From UBA5078 sp051252515 (lineage in GTDB: Bacteria; Pseudomonadota; Gammaproteobacteria; Pseudomonadales; Pseudohongiellaceae): a DNA stretch of 64,000 nt. The stretch is taken from positions 259,820 to 323,819 of the forward strand of contig JBPOFS010000004.1 of assembly GCA_051252515.1 (NCBI GenBank). Direction: 5' to 3'. Position 1 is the stretch's first letter, and the number at the start of each line of letters is the position of its first letter. The notes beneath the pieces were generated by a model. The model made no database searches, was not told where the DNA came from, and saw only the letters and a list, made by a program, of their open reading frames with translations. Of the stretch, positions 41,682 to 51,004 are shown piece by piece. The translations under genes were made by a program, and so were the position numbers.

Positions 41682-43426
41682 ATAAAGTCCATATCGCCTG
41701 CCGTTAGCCACCATGCTCCTCGCAAGGTGTCGGCGGCAGGCCCTCTGGTCCAAATATTACAGGGGATCTCAATCCCTAGCTCATGTTGATTGGAGTTCGC
41801 GAGGCTAAGCAAAGGCGCCTGCGCATAGGTGATACGACTGCGAAGTGAAAGCGAGCGCTGTGCTAGGTAGTCACGCAGGACCGCCAATAATTCTGGAAAC
41901 ATTTGCACATCCCCCACGAGATCCATTAATAGTCGCCCGCCTTCGTGAGGCTTTAATAATGCCAGCGCAAGTGGATCAGACTGGGTGGCATCGCGAATTG
42001 CTAAACACTCATATTCGCCACGCGCCCATAAAGGATGCGTAAAGTAACGGTAGCGCAAATAATCCCAATCTCTCAAACCAATTATTTTTTCTTGAAAGCT
42101 CCCCGCCATACTTTGCCATAATGCATTTGCTTGCTCCTCAGCGCGCTGACTTTCATGTTCAAAAGTATCAACTACGTAGTTGTGAACATTTTGACTTTCT
42201 TCATCAAGCGGGTAATCGATTTCGACAAATCGATCCGTTACATCATAGAGTCCTAAACGTTGAGCCATCCTCAACACTCTTTTATTAGGAAATCCGAAGC
42301 CTAGTAAATGCTCCGCACAATTTCCGACTTGTTGTTCCAGTAATGTCGCTGCCGTTTTAAAAAACAACGTATCACGACTCACAAAACTTCGGTACTGAGG
42401 CAACACCATTACATCGCATATTTGCATTGCTTTACGTTGCTCACCAAAATACAAAATGTCGCGCGGGGCGCCACCATAATGAGCATGCAGCTTGTTTGCG
42501 TCACGAACACAGACGGCCCTTCCTCGTCCGTCGCCATATTTCCATTGCCAAATTTCAGAATCGAACGGAGCATCAAAACTTTTCTCAAATAACGCAGGGA
42601 TCTCTTGCATTGCAAAGGCATTAATACTGCCAAACCGTGTTTGATCCTCTGCGGGCTTCTCTTTTCTTAAATCTAGAAGGGTATATGCCAATCGTACATC
42701 TTCGTATTTAGTCGCTATCTCGGCCATGGCAGCAATAAGCGTTGTTAGCTCATCGGCGTCAATCTCGTATTGCTTGACGAGGACCCCGCGATGTTTTTCC
42801 ATCAAGGACACAAATAAACGCAACCCTGGTGCGACCTGCCTTCCTAACTCTCGTTGCCGTTGAGTAGTGAAGCCACACCGTTCCGCTAATTGCCGAAAAC
42901 TAGCCAACACAGGCCTCGGCTCATGCCCAATCTTACTATCGTATAGAGTGAATTCTTCTGCTAGTAATAACTGCCCCCCACCTCGCAACACCTGGTCAGC
43001 CAAGGCTAACAATTCAAGCGAATCGATATACTGAGCAGATTGTTGCAGCAACACCACATCGAACCTGTGCACACTCTTAAACCCAGCAAGATCCCCAAGT
43101 TCAAACTCAACATTGGACTGATCATCGCCTTCGACTGAGTCAAACTCTGTATTAAGGGAGGTTAGCGCTGTCACTTCATAGCCTTGCGCAGCGAGCGCCT
43201 TGGCTAGAGCACCCGAGCCAAAGCCGATTTCAAGTATGGACGCAGGGGCGGGAGGAAGTAGTGCGCACAATGCCTCTTGCGCTCGTTGCTGGGCTTGTGG
43301 ATAGAGCTCACTCTCGTCCAGGGGATCATCATTCACGCCATAATGCAGATGCGTCGCATGGCCATACTCCAGCTGGAGAGTCAGCGCATAGACGTTCAAT
43401 GGAAAAGGGAGCTTTTGAGGAATCAT
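41678..43426 (-). CDS. Fusion of SAM-dependent methyltransferase and GNAT-like acetyltransferase domains
   Basis: 582 residues from ATG 43426; the longer frame starts with TTG. Residues about 30-225 are a class I methyltransferase: motif I ILEIGFGSGALAKALAAQGY, DVVLLQQSAQYIDS and LRGGGQLLLAEEFTLYDSK. The half after about 265 has a GNAT-like pattern (FGSINAFAMQEIPALFEKSF, WQWKYGDGRGRAVC, ILYFGEQRKAMQICDVMVLP). It also has a partner region FGFPNKRVLRMAQRLGLY. The closest pattern is a two-domain enzyme of unknown target. No Shine-Dalgarno sequence is obvious. It is convergent with the TonB receptor and divergent from the sensor kinase. Confidence 0.7.
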   Translation of the reverse strand: MIPQKLPFPLNVYALTLQLEYGHATHLHYGVNDDPLDESELYPQAQQRAQEALCALLPPAPASILEIGFGSGALAKALAAQGYEVTALTSLNTEFDSVEGDDQSNVEFELGDLAGFKSVHRFDVVLLQQSAQYIDSLELLALADQVLRGGGQLLLAEEFTLYDSKIGHEPRPVLASFRQLAERCGFTTQRQRELGRQVAPGLRLFVSLMEKHRGVLVKQYEIDADELTTLIAAMAEIATKYEDVRLAYTLLDLRKEKPAEDQTRFGSINAFAMQEIPALFEKSFDAPFDSEIWQWKYGDGRGRAVCVRDANKLHAHYGGAPRDILYFGEQRKAMQICDVMVLPQYRSFVSRDTLFFKTAATLLEQQVGNCAEHLLGFGFPNKRVLRMAQRLGLYDVTDRFVEIDYPLDEESQNVHNYVVDTFEHESQRAEEQANALWQSMAGSFQEKIIGLRDWDYLRYRYFTHPLWARGEYECLAIRDATQSDPLALALLKPHEGGRLLMDLVGDVQMFPELLAVLRDYLAQRSLSLRSRITYAQAPLLSLANSNQHELGIEIPCNIWTRGPAADTLRGAWWLTAGDMDFI

Positions 43427-43568
43427 AAGGGATCGAAGCAAGGCTTTTTAATAAAAGAAAGTGGGCTGCACTATAACCCGTAGGCCAACAGTGAGTAAAA
43501 CGCTGCGCTTAAAGCATTACAATGCCTAGAGCTCCACTTTTCGCATAATTACGCTAGAATGCGAGCCT

Positions 43569-44939
43569 ATGAATACATCGTCCTCGAATTCCTCACTCGT
43601 TGAGAAAATATTACAAATACTACGCCCGGAAAGCTCTGGCAGTAGCTCGTCACGACTCGCACTCCAACGATTACTTTTACTGCGAGCGCTTGTGACCATT
43701 TTTAGCATCATTGCGACGCTAATCTTTCACTCGTTTTCCCCTTTAGTATTACCAGTGCCTCAACTTACTATCGCAATATTTTTCGTGGTGGCATCCCTGT
43801 TATTTGGCACATGGCGGCTTCGACAAAAACGCCCTATTCCCGAGCACGAATTACTCGGCCAACTCTTAGCAGATGTCGGCATTCTCATTGTCATCTTATT
43901 TGCCACAGGAGGGGCGAGCAATCCCCTGATCTCCTACCTACTCGTGCTACTCGCTGTCGGTGCCACAATCTTACACCAACGCTATGTTAACGTTTTAGCG
44001 CTTGCGAATATGGCCGTTTACACCAGCTTCCTTTTAAGCGAACTACAGGTTGATCACAGCGATCATACGACCGACAACTTCCAGCTGCACTTAGTAGGCA
44101 TGTGGGTAACGTTTGTGGTCAGTGGCGTGTTGATTACTCTCTTTGTGACTCGTATGGCCGAGGCTATTCGTAGCCGAGAATTAACACTCGCCAGAGCTAG
44201 AGAGAACGAGATGCGTAACGAACAACTCGTGGCGATTGGCACCCTGGCCGCTGGCACAGCACACGCACTAGGGACGCCATTATCCACAATGTCAGTCCTG
44301 TTGACCGACCTCGACAAATACAGCGAAGCAGAGCTACAAACAATGCCGCTTAAGGAAGACATCAGCTTATTACGGCAGCAGGTTATGCGCTGCAAAGATT
44401 CATTGAACAAGCTCACGCTGTTTTATAATAAAGCTGATAAACGCAGCCCTATCAACGGCACTTTGCATATGTTTATGGAAGAGATTCAAGACTATATCCA
44501 GAACATACATCCCCGTGCCAATGTGAGTTTCACTCTGCACGAGTCGGCACTGAATGCCAGTATCCCGTTTGATCTGAGCTTGCGTCACGCGGTGATTAAT
44601 TTAATCGAGAACGCAATTAAAGCAGCGAAATCATCGGTACTGGTGACTAGCCAAATAGCCAAGAGTCCCGAAGCACTCATTGAAATCACTATTCAAGATG
44701 ACGGCCCAGGCATCCCCGCTAGCGTAATGGAAAACATGGGGGAACCTTTTATTTCCACCCGCAAAGACAGCATGGGCATTGGTATTTTTCTTGCTAATGC
44801 CGCGATTCAGCGCGCATTGGGTAATATTGAAATGTTTAACCTTAAAACCGGCGGTGCCATGAGCATCATTCGACTACCTTGCACAATCGACAGCGAGCCC
44901 GCATCGGACGCCCTCAATAATAGTCAGGAAGCACAGTAA
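43569..44939 (+). CDS. Redox sensor histidine kinase, RegB/PrrB/ActS type
   Basis: 456 residues, with about six membrane helices in residues 35-200. The quinone-site heptapeptide is GGASNPL (114-120), with leucine in place of the usual phenylalanine (GGxxNPF). The H-box AAGTAHALGTPLSTM has phospho-acceptor H232, and the redox-active cysteine appears as C275 (RCKDSLNKL). The ATPase core has LIENAIKAA, DDGPGIP and MGIGIFLANAAIQRALG. It senses membrane redox state and phosphorylates the adjacent regulator. The regulator ATG directly follows the stop. Confidence 0.9.
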   Translation: MNTSSSNSSLVEKILQILRPESSGSSSSRLALQRLLLLRALVTIFSIIATLIFHSFSPLVLPVPQLTIAIFFVVASLLFGTWRLRQKRPIPEHELLGQLLADVGILIVILFATGGASNPLISYLLVLLAVGATILHQRYVNVLALANMAVYTSFLLSELQVDHSDHTTDNFQLHLVGMWVTFVVSGVLITLFVTRMAEAIRSRELTLARARENEMRNEQLVAIGTLAAGTAHALGTPLSTMSVLLTDLDKYSEAELQTMPLKEDISLLRQQVMRCKDSLNKLTLFYNKADKRSPINGTLHMFMEEIQDYIQNIHPRANVSFTLHESALNASIPFDLSLRHAVINLIENAIKAAKSSVLVTSQIAKSPEALIEITIQDDGPGIPASVMENMGEPFISTRKDSMGIGIFLANAAIQRALGNIEMFNLKTGGAMSIIRLPCTIDSEPASDALNNSQEAQ

Positions 44940-45479
44940 ATGGACAACCAAACGATACTGGTCGTTGAAGACGATGAAATGTTTGCTCGTGTTATTTGTC
45001 GCGCTATGCAACAGAGAGGATTTCAGACTGAGCATGCGGAAAGTGTCGATGTCGCGCTGACCCAAATGCAATCACAGCATTTTGACCTAGCCGTGCTAGA
45101 CCTAAACTTGGGAGGGCATTCGTCGCTTCCACTCATTGCTTCGTTAAAGCAACGCTTCCCCGCCATCCGCATACTCGTTCTCACAGGATATGCGAGCATC
45201 GCCACGGCCGTAGACGCAATCAAACTAGGCGCCGACAATTATTTAGCTAAGCCTGCTGACGCAGATGAAATTTTAGCGGCGCTGCTTGGCGACTCAGTGA
45301 AGACACAAGAAGAGAATAACGACATCCAAGAACCCATGTCCGTCAGGCGTTTAGAGTGGGAACATATTCAGAAAATACTCAAAGAAAACGACGGCAATAT
45401 TTCTGAAACGGCTCGCCAACTCAAAATGCACCGCAGAACCCTACAGCGCAAATTGCAAAAACGGCCGGTATCTCGCTAA
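44940..45479 (+). CDS. Response regulator, RegA/PrrA/ActR type
   Basis: 179 residues. The receiver domain (5-115) has acidic DD (11-12), the phosphorylated D54 in AVLDLNLGGHSSLP, T in VLTGYAS and K in YLAKPADADE. The C-terminal Fis-type helix-turn-helix DNISETARQLKMHRRTLQRK (as NISETARQLKMHRRTLQRKL) is the RegA hallmark. It controls respiration, carbon or nitrogen metabolism genes in related bacteria. Start is immediately after the kinase stop. Its 3' end overlaps the SDR gene stop by 4 bases. Confidence 0.92.
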   Translation: MDNQTILVVEDDEMFARVICRAMQQRGFQTEHAESVDVALTQMQSQHFDLAVLDLNLGGHSSLPLIASLKQRFPAIRILVLTGYASIATAVDAIKLGADNYLAKPADADEILAALLGDSVKTQEENNDIQEPMSVRRLEWEHIQKILKENDGNISETARQLKMHRRTLQRKLQKRPVSR

Positions 45480-46267
45480 CGTCGCGCAAGCGGCACAGAG
45501 TTCAGGTGCCTACCCCCGTCAACGATTAGGGTTTCGCCTGTGACAATTTTAGGCCCAAGGACAAAGAACAGAATGGCCTCGGCCACGGTTTCGGCATCGG
45601 CGGTAACACCTAAAGGTGCATTCCTTTCATTATGTGATTTCGCCGCCTCATACTGCTGATCCCCCAAGCCTTGACGCAGCCACTCCCCTTGAATAAACCC
45701 AGGACACACGGCGTTAATGCGAATCTGCGGACCTAATGCCCGCGCTAACGACAAGCCCATTGTCACTAACGCCCCTTTGGATGCAGCATAGGCCACCGAG
45801 CTACCTATGCCCGTCACGGCCGCTGTCGAGGCGACATTCACCACGACGCCACCTTGCTCCGCACTTTGCATTGACGAGGCAACTGCACGGATCATCTGAT
45901 AAGGCCCAACAACATTCACCGCATAAATATTCTGGAAATCTGCCGCGTCCAAGCCCTCTAGATCATGGTGCTCACAAAACTTAGTGGTCCCAGCATTGTT
46001 CACCAAAATATCGACTCGGCCCCACTTCTCCAAAGTCTGCGCAACCATCGCACGACAGTCCTCATCTTTGGACACATCCGCCTTACAAACCAACACCTCT
46101 ACACCCTTCGCCGCGCACTCTTGTGCGACCAGTTGCGCGGCCTCAGCACTGCGACTGTAATTGATTACAACGTGACAACCTTGCGCGGCGAGCAGGCGAG
46201 CGGTTGCCGCCCCTACTCCCGACGCTGAACCTGTCACAATCGCTACATTGCCAGCTATATTTTTCAT
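45476..46267 (-). CDS. Short-chain dehydrogenase/reductase (FabG-like)
   Basis: 263 residues from ATG 46267; a longer frame adds 10 residues before the fold begins. It has the NAD(P) motif TGSASGVGAATA, the NNAG motif (DILVNNAGTTKF), catalytic Ser (VASTAAVTGIGSS), YAASK and the C-terminal GPKIVTGETLIVDGGRHL. It resembles FabG-type 3-oxoacyl reductases, but no fab genes are nearby, so the substrate is open. It converges with the RegA-like gene. Confidence 0.9.
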   Translation of the reverse strand: MKNIAGNVAIVTGSASGVGAATARLLAAQGCHVVINYSRSAEAAQLVAQECAAKGVEVLVCKADVSKDEDCRAMVAQTLEKWGRVDILVNNAGTTKFCEHHDLEGLDAADFQNIYAVNVVGPYQMIRAVASSMQSAEQGGVVVNVASTAAVTGIGSSVAYAASKGALVTMGLSLARALGPQIRINAVCPGFIQGEWLRQGLGDQQYEAAKSHNERNAPLGVTADAETVAEAILFFVLGPKIVTGETLIVDGGRHLNSVPLARR

Positions 46268-46662
46268 TTGCCGCACCCCTTTTCCATTGAACTCCAAATT
46301 CTACTCTACTTATCGCATATACAGGCCAAATTGCTGCTTTTTGCACATTGCAATGCCCTTATACTTGGTTACAATACGTAACACTGAAAACCTGGTCAAA
46401 AAACCGTTTAGTAGTCGGTTTTTTCTAGTCTTTCAAAATCAGTGAGACTACAGTTTTTTGCCTCTAGCAAATCAAATAGAGCTCTCGGATCACATAACAA
46501 TATCAGAAGCCTTTTCTAACCACACATATGCCTTATGCGCTTGGTCCAACTTACATCCAATGCATAGGCGCTGCCGTATAGTAATTTGAATTTAGAGTCC
46601 TTCTGCAAGAACTCTAAATATGCCAACTCGACGAATACTCGAGAATTCAATTGGAGAAAGAA
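46268..46662. other. Divergent promoter region with an isolated terminator and leader hairpin
   Basis: 395 bases between the SDR gene (leftward) and the RND adaptor (rightward). A promoter-like pair TTGCAA (46348-46353)/TACAAT (46370-46375), 16-base spacing, faces right. It is followed about 20 bases later by the terminator at 46398-46424, which belongs to no gene. A hairpin with arms TTTAGAGT and ACTCTAAA (46591-46618) lies 45 bases before the adaptor start. No ORF of note. Confidence 0.6.
46398..46424. terminator. Isolated bidirectional intrinsic terminator
   Basis: AAAAAACCG (46398-46406), a 9-base loop and CGGTTTTTT (46416-46424). Perfect pairing with a run of six T on the right and six A on the left makes it a symmetric terminator. 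It is 131 bases upstream of the SDR start and 239 bases before the adaptor start, in a divergent region where no coding transcript should end. Confidence 0.75.
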
Positions 46663-47796
46663 GTGAAAATTAAACATTTCGTGGCAATAGGGTTAGTCGC
46701 TATCGTCGTAGTCTGGATGGCGTTGCCGCGCGACGGTGGTGCACTGGATGATGGTTATCCATTACCTGAGCGTGACGGAGCCGTATCTGCCGTGTCTGAC
46801 GATGCCGTTATCACTAATGATAACCAAAGCTTCACGGTTCGTGTCGCCCGCATCAACGCAGAAACTTTTGTACAACGTGTACGTGTGCGTGGACAAACGA
46901 AGGCCTTCAGACTTGTCGATGTACGCGCCGAAGTAACCGGTCGCATTGTCGCGACTCCTGTCGCCCGTGGAGCCCGAGTAGCTGCCGGCGATGTCTTGTG
47001 TGAGATCGCGGTGGATAGTAAAGAAGCCGACCTCCAAGAAGCGCGCAGTCGTGCTGAACAAGCACAGATGGAATACAACGGCGCACTCGATTTGGAAAAA
47101 CGCGGACTTCAATCTCGCGTGGGTATCGCACAGCTCAAGACTGCTCTCGATTCCGCCGCCGCAGCAGCAACACGCGCCGAACTCGCACTCGCGAGAACCA
47201 AAATCACCGCTCCTTTTGCCGGCATCATGGAATCACGAGAAGTTGAAGTAGGGGATCTCATGGACATGGGTGGAAAGTGCGCATCGCTTCTGGATGATTC
47301 GCCAATGCTACTCACAGGCTTAGTGCCAGAACAAGATGTCGGAAAGCTCTTTCTGGGCGCACCAGTTTCAGCAAATCTCCTAACAGGAGAAACCGTCGAA
47401 GGCTCGGTAACTTATATATCACGTGCCGCTGAAGCGAATTCACGCGCCTACGCCATAGAAGTCGAATTACGCGCCACTGGCCAAGAAATTCGTCAAGGCG
47501 TAACCGCCGAAATCTTCATCGCATCTAATGAAATGCAAGCTCACCTGATTCCTTCATCTTCGCTAACCCTAAACGATGAAGGCATCGTCGGAGTTAAAAC
47601 CGTCGATAGCAGTAATGTCGTGCACTTCACCGCCGTGAATGTTGTCGGAGAGAACACGAATATTAATCCAGGGATTTGGGTCGAAGGTCTTCCAACAAGC
47701 AGTATCGTCGTCACTCATGGCCAGGAGATTGTTTTTCCAGGCCAAACTGTAAGCACCGATACCAGCTGGTCCTCAATTTCCGAGTCATCACTGTAG
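46663..47796 (+). CDS. RND efflux periplasmic adaptor (membrane fusion protein)
   Basis: 377 residues from GTG 46663, which has GGAG 7 bases upstream; an in-frame TTG at 46651 overlaps that site. The N-terminal anchor (residues 5-24) is followed by the HlyD-type layout: the lipoyl halves VRAEVTGRIVATPVARGARV and RTKITAPFAGIMESREVEVG, a coiled hairpin (LQEARSRAEQAQMEYNGAL) between them, then beta-barrel and membrane-proximal domains. It pairs with the RND pump starting 11 bases downstream. No outer-membrane channel gene is present, so TolC or another channel elsewhere is needed. Confidence 0.92.
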   Translation: MKIKHFVAIGLVAIVVVWMALPRDGGALDDGYPLPERDGAVSAVSDDAVITNDNQSFTVRVARINAETFVQRVRVRGQTKAFRLVDVRAEVTGRIVATPVARGARVAAGDVLCEIAVDSKEADLQEARSRAEQAQMEYNGALDLEKRGLQSRVGIAQLKTALDSAAAAATRAELALARTKITAPFAGIMESREVEVGDLMDMGGKCASLLDDSPMLLTGLVPEQDVGKLFLGAPVSANLLTGETVEGSVTYISRAAEANSRAYAIEVELRATGQEIRQGVTAEIFIASNEMQAHLIPSSSLTLNDEGIVGVKTVDSSNVVHFTAVNVVGENTNINPGIWVEGLPTSSIVVTHGQEIVFPGQTVSTDTSWSSISESSL

Positions 47797-47806
47797 GCAG
47801 AACCCC

Positions 47807-50800
47807 ATGCGCTATATAAAAGCCTCCGTTTCACGAGCGAGGACATCACTGAGCATCTTCGTAGCCATTATGTTGATGGGACTTGTGTCCTATATGTCTA
47901 TTCCGGTTGAGCTCAACCCCGATGTCACCGTGCCAGTGATTGTCACGACGATCATTCACGAAGGGATTTCACCAGAAGATGCAGAACGCCTCCTATCCAA
48001 ACCCATGGAGGTGGAGCTCAAGGCACTCGAGGGGATTACCCAGATAAGTTCGTTCTCAAGCGAAGGGGCGGCCACTGTCGTCGCTGAGTTCGATGTAAGC
48101 TTTGATTCCTCCCAAGCACTGAACGACATCCGCACGGCCATTGATCGCGCCAAAGCAAAGTTCCCGCAATCTACTGAAGAGCCTATCGTCCAAGAAATTT
48201 CGGCAGCTGGCGTTCCTATTGTGCAGATCGCTATTGCTGGAGAAGGCGTACCAGAGCGAGTGTTACTGCAAGTCGCTCAAAATCTACAACGCTCTATAGA
48301 AACCTTATCTGAAGTCCTCTCTGCCGACATGGTAGGAGATAGAGAAGAGCTGCTAGAAGCTTTGATTGACCCGACACAACTAGAAACTTATGGGATTACC
48401 AATCAGCAAATCGTACAGGCTGTCACCACTAATAACCGCTTGATTCCGGCGGGCACGCTTAACACTGGGCAGGGCAGCTTTTCAGTCAAACTCCCAGGCT
48501 TGATCGAGACGCAACAAGACTTGTTCGACCTTCCCATCGTCGCCAATAATCAGGGCGTGCTGACCTTAAGTGACATCGCGGAAGTGCGACGCACATTTAA
48601 GGACGCCGATCGCTATTCGTTTGCGAATGGACAACGCTCAATCTCCATCAACGTCGAGAAGCGCAAAGGCGCCAACTTGATAGAGGCCATGGACAAGATT
48701 GATCAGATCGTCGAGGCATTGCTGCCTACGTTACCGCCAGCGGTGACCATCGCGTATATGAACAATTCCGCGCCGATGGTGATCGAGCAAAACCTTGGTC
48801 TACAAGGCAATATGGTCACCTCCATGGTATTGGTGTTGATCGTTGTTATCGCCGCAGTGGGAATCCGCTCTGGGATTCTAGTCACGATGGCTGTGCCCTT
48901 CTCATTCTTGTTCGCCTTCATCGTTATTTCAGCTCTGGGCTTTACCTATAACTTCATGGTGATCTTTGGATTGCTACTGGGCTTAGGGATGCTGATTGAT
49001 GGCGCCATTGTAATGGTGGAGTTTGCCGACACTAAAATGTCGGAAGGCTACACCAAAGAAGACGCTTACGCCGAAGCCGTCAATCGCATGTTCTGGCCTA
49101 TCATCGCCTCAACCATGACCACCTTGGCAGCGTTCTTGCCAATGATGTTCTGGCCAGGGGTTTCAGGCGAGTTTATGCGTTACCTGCCAATTACGGTATT
49201 TGCCGTACTGGTCGGCTCTTTGATGTATGCCTTGTTTTTCGCTCCCGTGCTTGGCTCCTTATTTGGCAAGGCCACCGCGGGTGGTCAAGGCGTGATTTCG
49301 CAAAACAACAATTCACAGAACGAAGAAACCAAGAAACTGGGTGGCTTTAGCCGAGTGTATGCGGCAGTGCTACGCAGCGCCGTGAATTCTCCGATTCTAA
49401 TTTTCATAGGCAGTATCGCTACCCTCATCTCTATCACTTTCGCCTATTTCAACTTCGGCGCTGGCGTTGAGTTCTTCACCTCGGTTGAGCCCAACCAAAC
49501 ACGTGTACAAGTGTTTGCTCGCGGCAACTTCTCTCCCGATGAGATTCGCGACATCGTTGTGGATGTTGAGAAGCGTGTGATGGCTGTTGGCTACTATAAG
49601 AACATTGTCACCCAGTCAGGCTCAGGTCAGAGCTTAGGCGGCGGCCAGGGCTCTGCTCCTGATCTCGTCGGCACTATCTTTGTTGAGTTTGTGGATCGAC
49701 GTATTCGTGACGTAAACGGTTTTGACATCGAAAACCTCTACCGTGATGCGATCAAGGATATTCCTGGCGTTAAGGCCGAAATCAGCACCATCGAACAAGG
49801 ACCTCCTGTAGGCAAAGAGCTGCAAATAGAGCTTTTTGGTGAAGATATGGGTGACCTGATTGCCGAAGCGAATCGCGTTCGAAATTACCTCGAAACAGGA
49901 ATCGACGGACTAATAGACATCGACGACACCACGCCAATCCCCGGTATTGAATGGCGAATCCATGTAGACCGCGCACGCGCGGCGATGTTTGGTGCCAGCA
50001 TCGGTGAAGTCGGTACAGCAATACAACTGCTTACCAATGGTGTCTTCATGGGCGACTATCGTCCCGACGATACTGAAGAAGAGGTCGACATTCGCGTGCG
50101 TTACCCAGAGGCTTATAGAGGCCTTGAGCAGATAGAACAGATTCAGGTCACCACTGCGACAGGCATGGCCCCAATCAGCAGCTTCATCACTCGCGAGCCA
50201 GGCGCCAAAGTTAGCTCAATACAACGGGTTGATGGCACCAAGGTCATTTATGTTCGCGCCAACCCTGCACCGGGTGTGGTGACAGAGAATAAACTGCAGG
50301 AAGTGCGTCAGTGGATGAATGAGACACCCTTGTTGCCTGGTGTGAGCTATCAGTTCCGTGGTGCCAATGAAGAGCAGGCCGAATCATTTGCCTTCCTCAT
50401 GCAAGCATTCTCACTGTCACTGATGCTTATGGCCATTTTGCTTGTGACGCAGTTCAACAGCTATTACCAAGCCTTGTTGATCCTGTCATCAGTGCTGCTT
50501 TCTACGACTGGGGTTCTATTGGGATTATTGATCACAGGGCAAACCTTCAGCGTCATTCTCACTGGAGTGGGGATCGTGGCGCTTGCGGGCATCATTGTGA
50601 ATAACAATATTATCCTGATTGATACTTTCAACTTCTTGCGTAGCAATCGACCTAATTGGAGCCTTCAGGAAGTCATAGTACAGACAGGCGTACAACGTTT
50701 ACGTCCTGTTTTCCTGACCACTTTCACGACCGGTTGTGGACTGCTGCCATTAGCGATGCACGTGTCTATTGACCTTATCGGTGCCGAGATAGAAGTGGGT

Positions 50801-51004
50801 GGCCCCATTACTTCTCAGTGGGTCAGCCTCGCGAGCGCCATTGTGTTCGGCCTGACATTCGGCACCATATTGACGCTCATCGTAACGCCAGCGATGCTCG
50901 CATTGCCCGCTAAAATACGCGAACACTTCTCCGGACTCAAAGGCATGTTCAGCAATAAGAACAAGCCCGATGATTCACGAAGAGAGCCTGGTTTTGGCAC
51001 CTAA
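47807..51004 (+). CDS. RND efflux pump inner-membrane transporter
   Basis: 1065 residues with twelve membrane helices and two large periplasmic loops. Signature segments include SIPVELNPDVTVPVIVTTII, AGVPIVQIAIAGEG and PVFLTTFTTGCGLLPLAMHV. The TM4 relay reads GLGMLIDGAIVMVEFADT: one Asp with a Gly following, where AcrB has Asp-Asp. The TM10 position of AcrB Lys940 reads NNNIILID, with asparagine instead of lysine. So it is RND, HAE-like or a distinct subgroup, and the substrate is unknown. It has an 11-base gap from its adaptor. Confidence 0.92.
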   Translation: MRYIKASVSRARTSLSIFVAIMLMGLVSYMSIPVELNPDVTVPVIVTTIIHEGISPEDAERLLSKPMEVELKALEGITQISSFSSEGAATVVAEFDVSFDSSQALNDIRTAIDRAKAKFPQSTEEPIVQEISAAGVPIVQIAIAGEGVPERVLLQVAQNLQRSIETLSEVLSADMVGDREELLEALIDPTQLETYGITNQQIVQAVTTNNRLIPAGTLNTGQGSFSVKLPGLIETQQDLFDLPIVANNQGVLTLSDIAEVRRTFKDADRYSFANGQRSISINVEKRKGANLIEAMDKIDQIVEALLPTLPPAVTIAYMNNSAPMVIEQNLGLQGNMVTSMVLVLIVVIAAVGIRSGILVTMAVPFSFLFAFIVISALGFTYNFMVIFGLLLGLGMLIDGAIVMVEFADTKMSEGYTKEDAYAEAVNRMFWPIIASTMTTLAAFLPMMFWPGVSGEFMRYLPITVFAVLVGSLMYALFFAPVLGSLFGKATAGGQGVISQNNNSQNEETKKLGGFSRVYAAVLRSAVNSPILIFIGSIATLISITFAYFNFGAGVEFFTSVEPNQTRVQVFARGNFSPDEIRDIVVDVEKRVMAVGYYKNIVTQSGSGQSLGGGQGSAPDLVGTIFVEFVDRRIRDVNGFDIENLYRDAIKDIPGVKAEISTIEQGPPVGKELQIELFGEDMGDLIAEANRVRNYLETGIDGLIDIDDTTPIPGIEWRIHVDRARAAMFGASIGEVGTAIQLLTNGVFMGDYRPDDTEEEVDIRVRYPEAYRGLEQIEQIQVTTATGMAPISSFITREPGAKVSSIQRVDGTKVIYVRANPAPGVVTENKLQEVRQWMNETPLLPGVSYQFRGANEEQAESFAFLMQAFSLSLMLMAILLVTQFNSYYQALLILSSVLLSTTGVLLGLLITGQTFSVILTGVGIVALAGIIVNNNIILIDTFNFLRSNRPNWSLQEVIVQTGVQRLRPVFLTTFTTGCGLLPLAMHVSIDLIGAEIEVGGPITSQWVSLASAIVFGLTFGTILTLIVTPAMLALPAKIREHFSGLKGMFSNKNKPDDSRREPGFGT

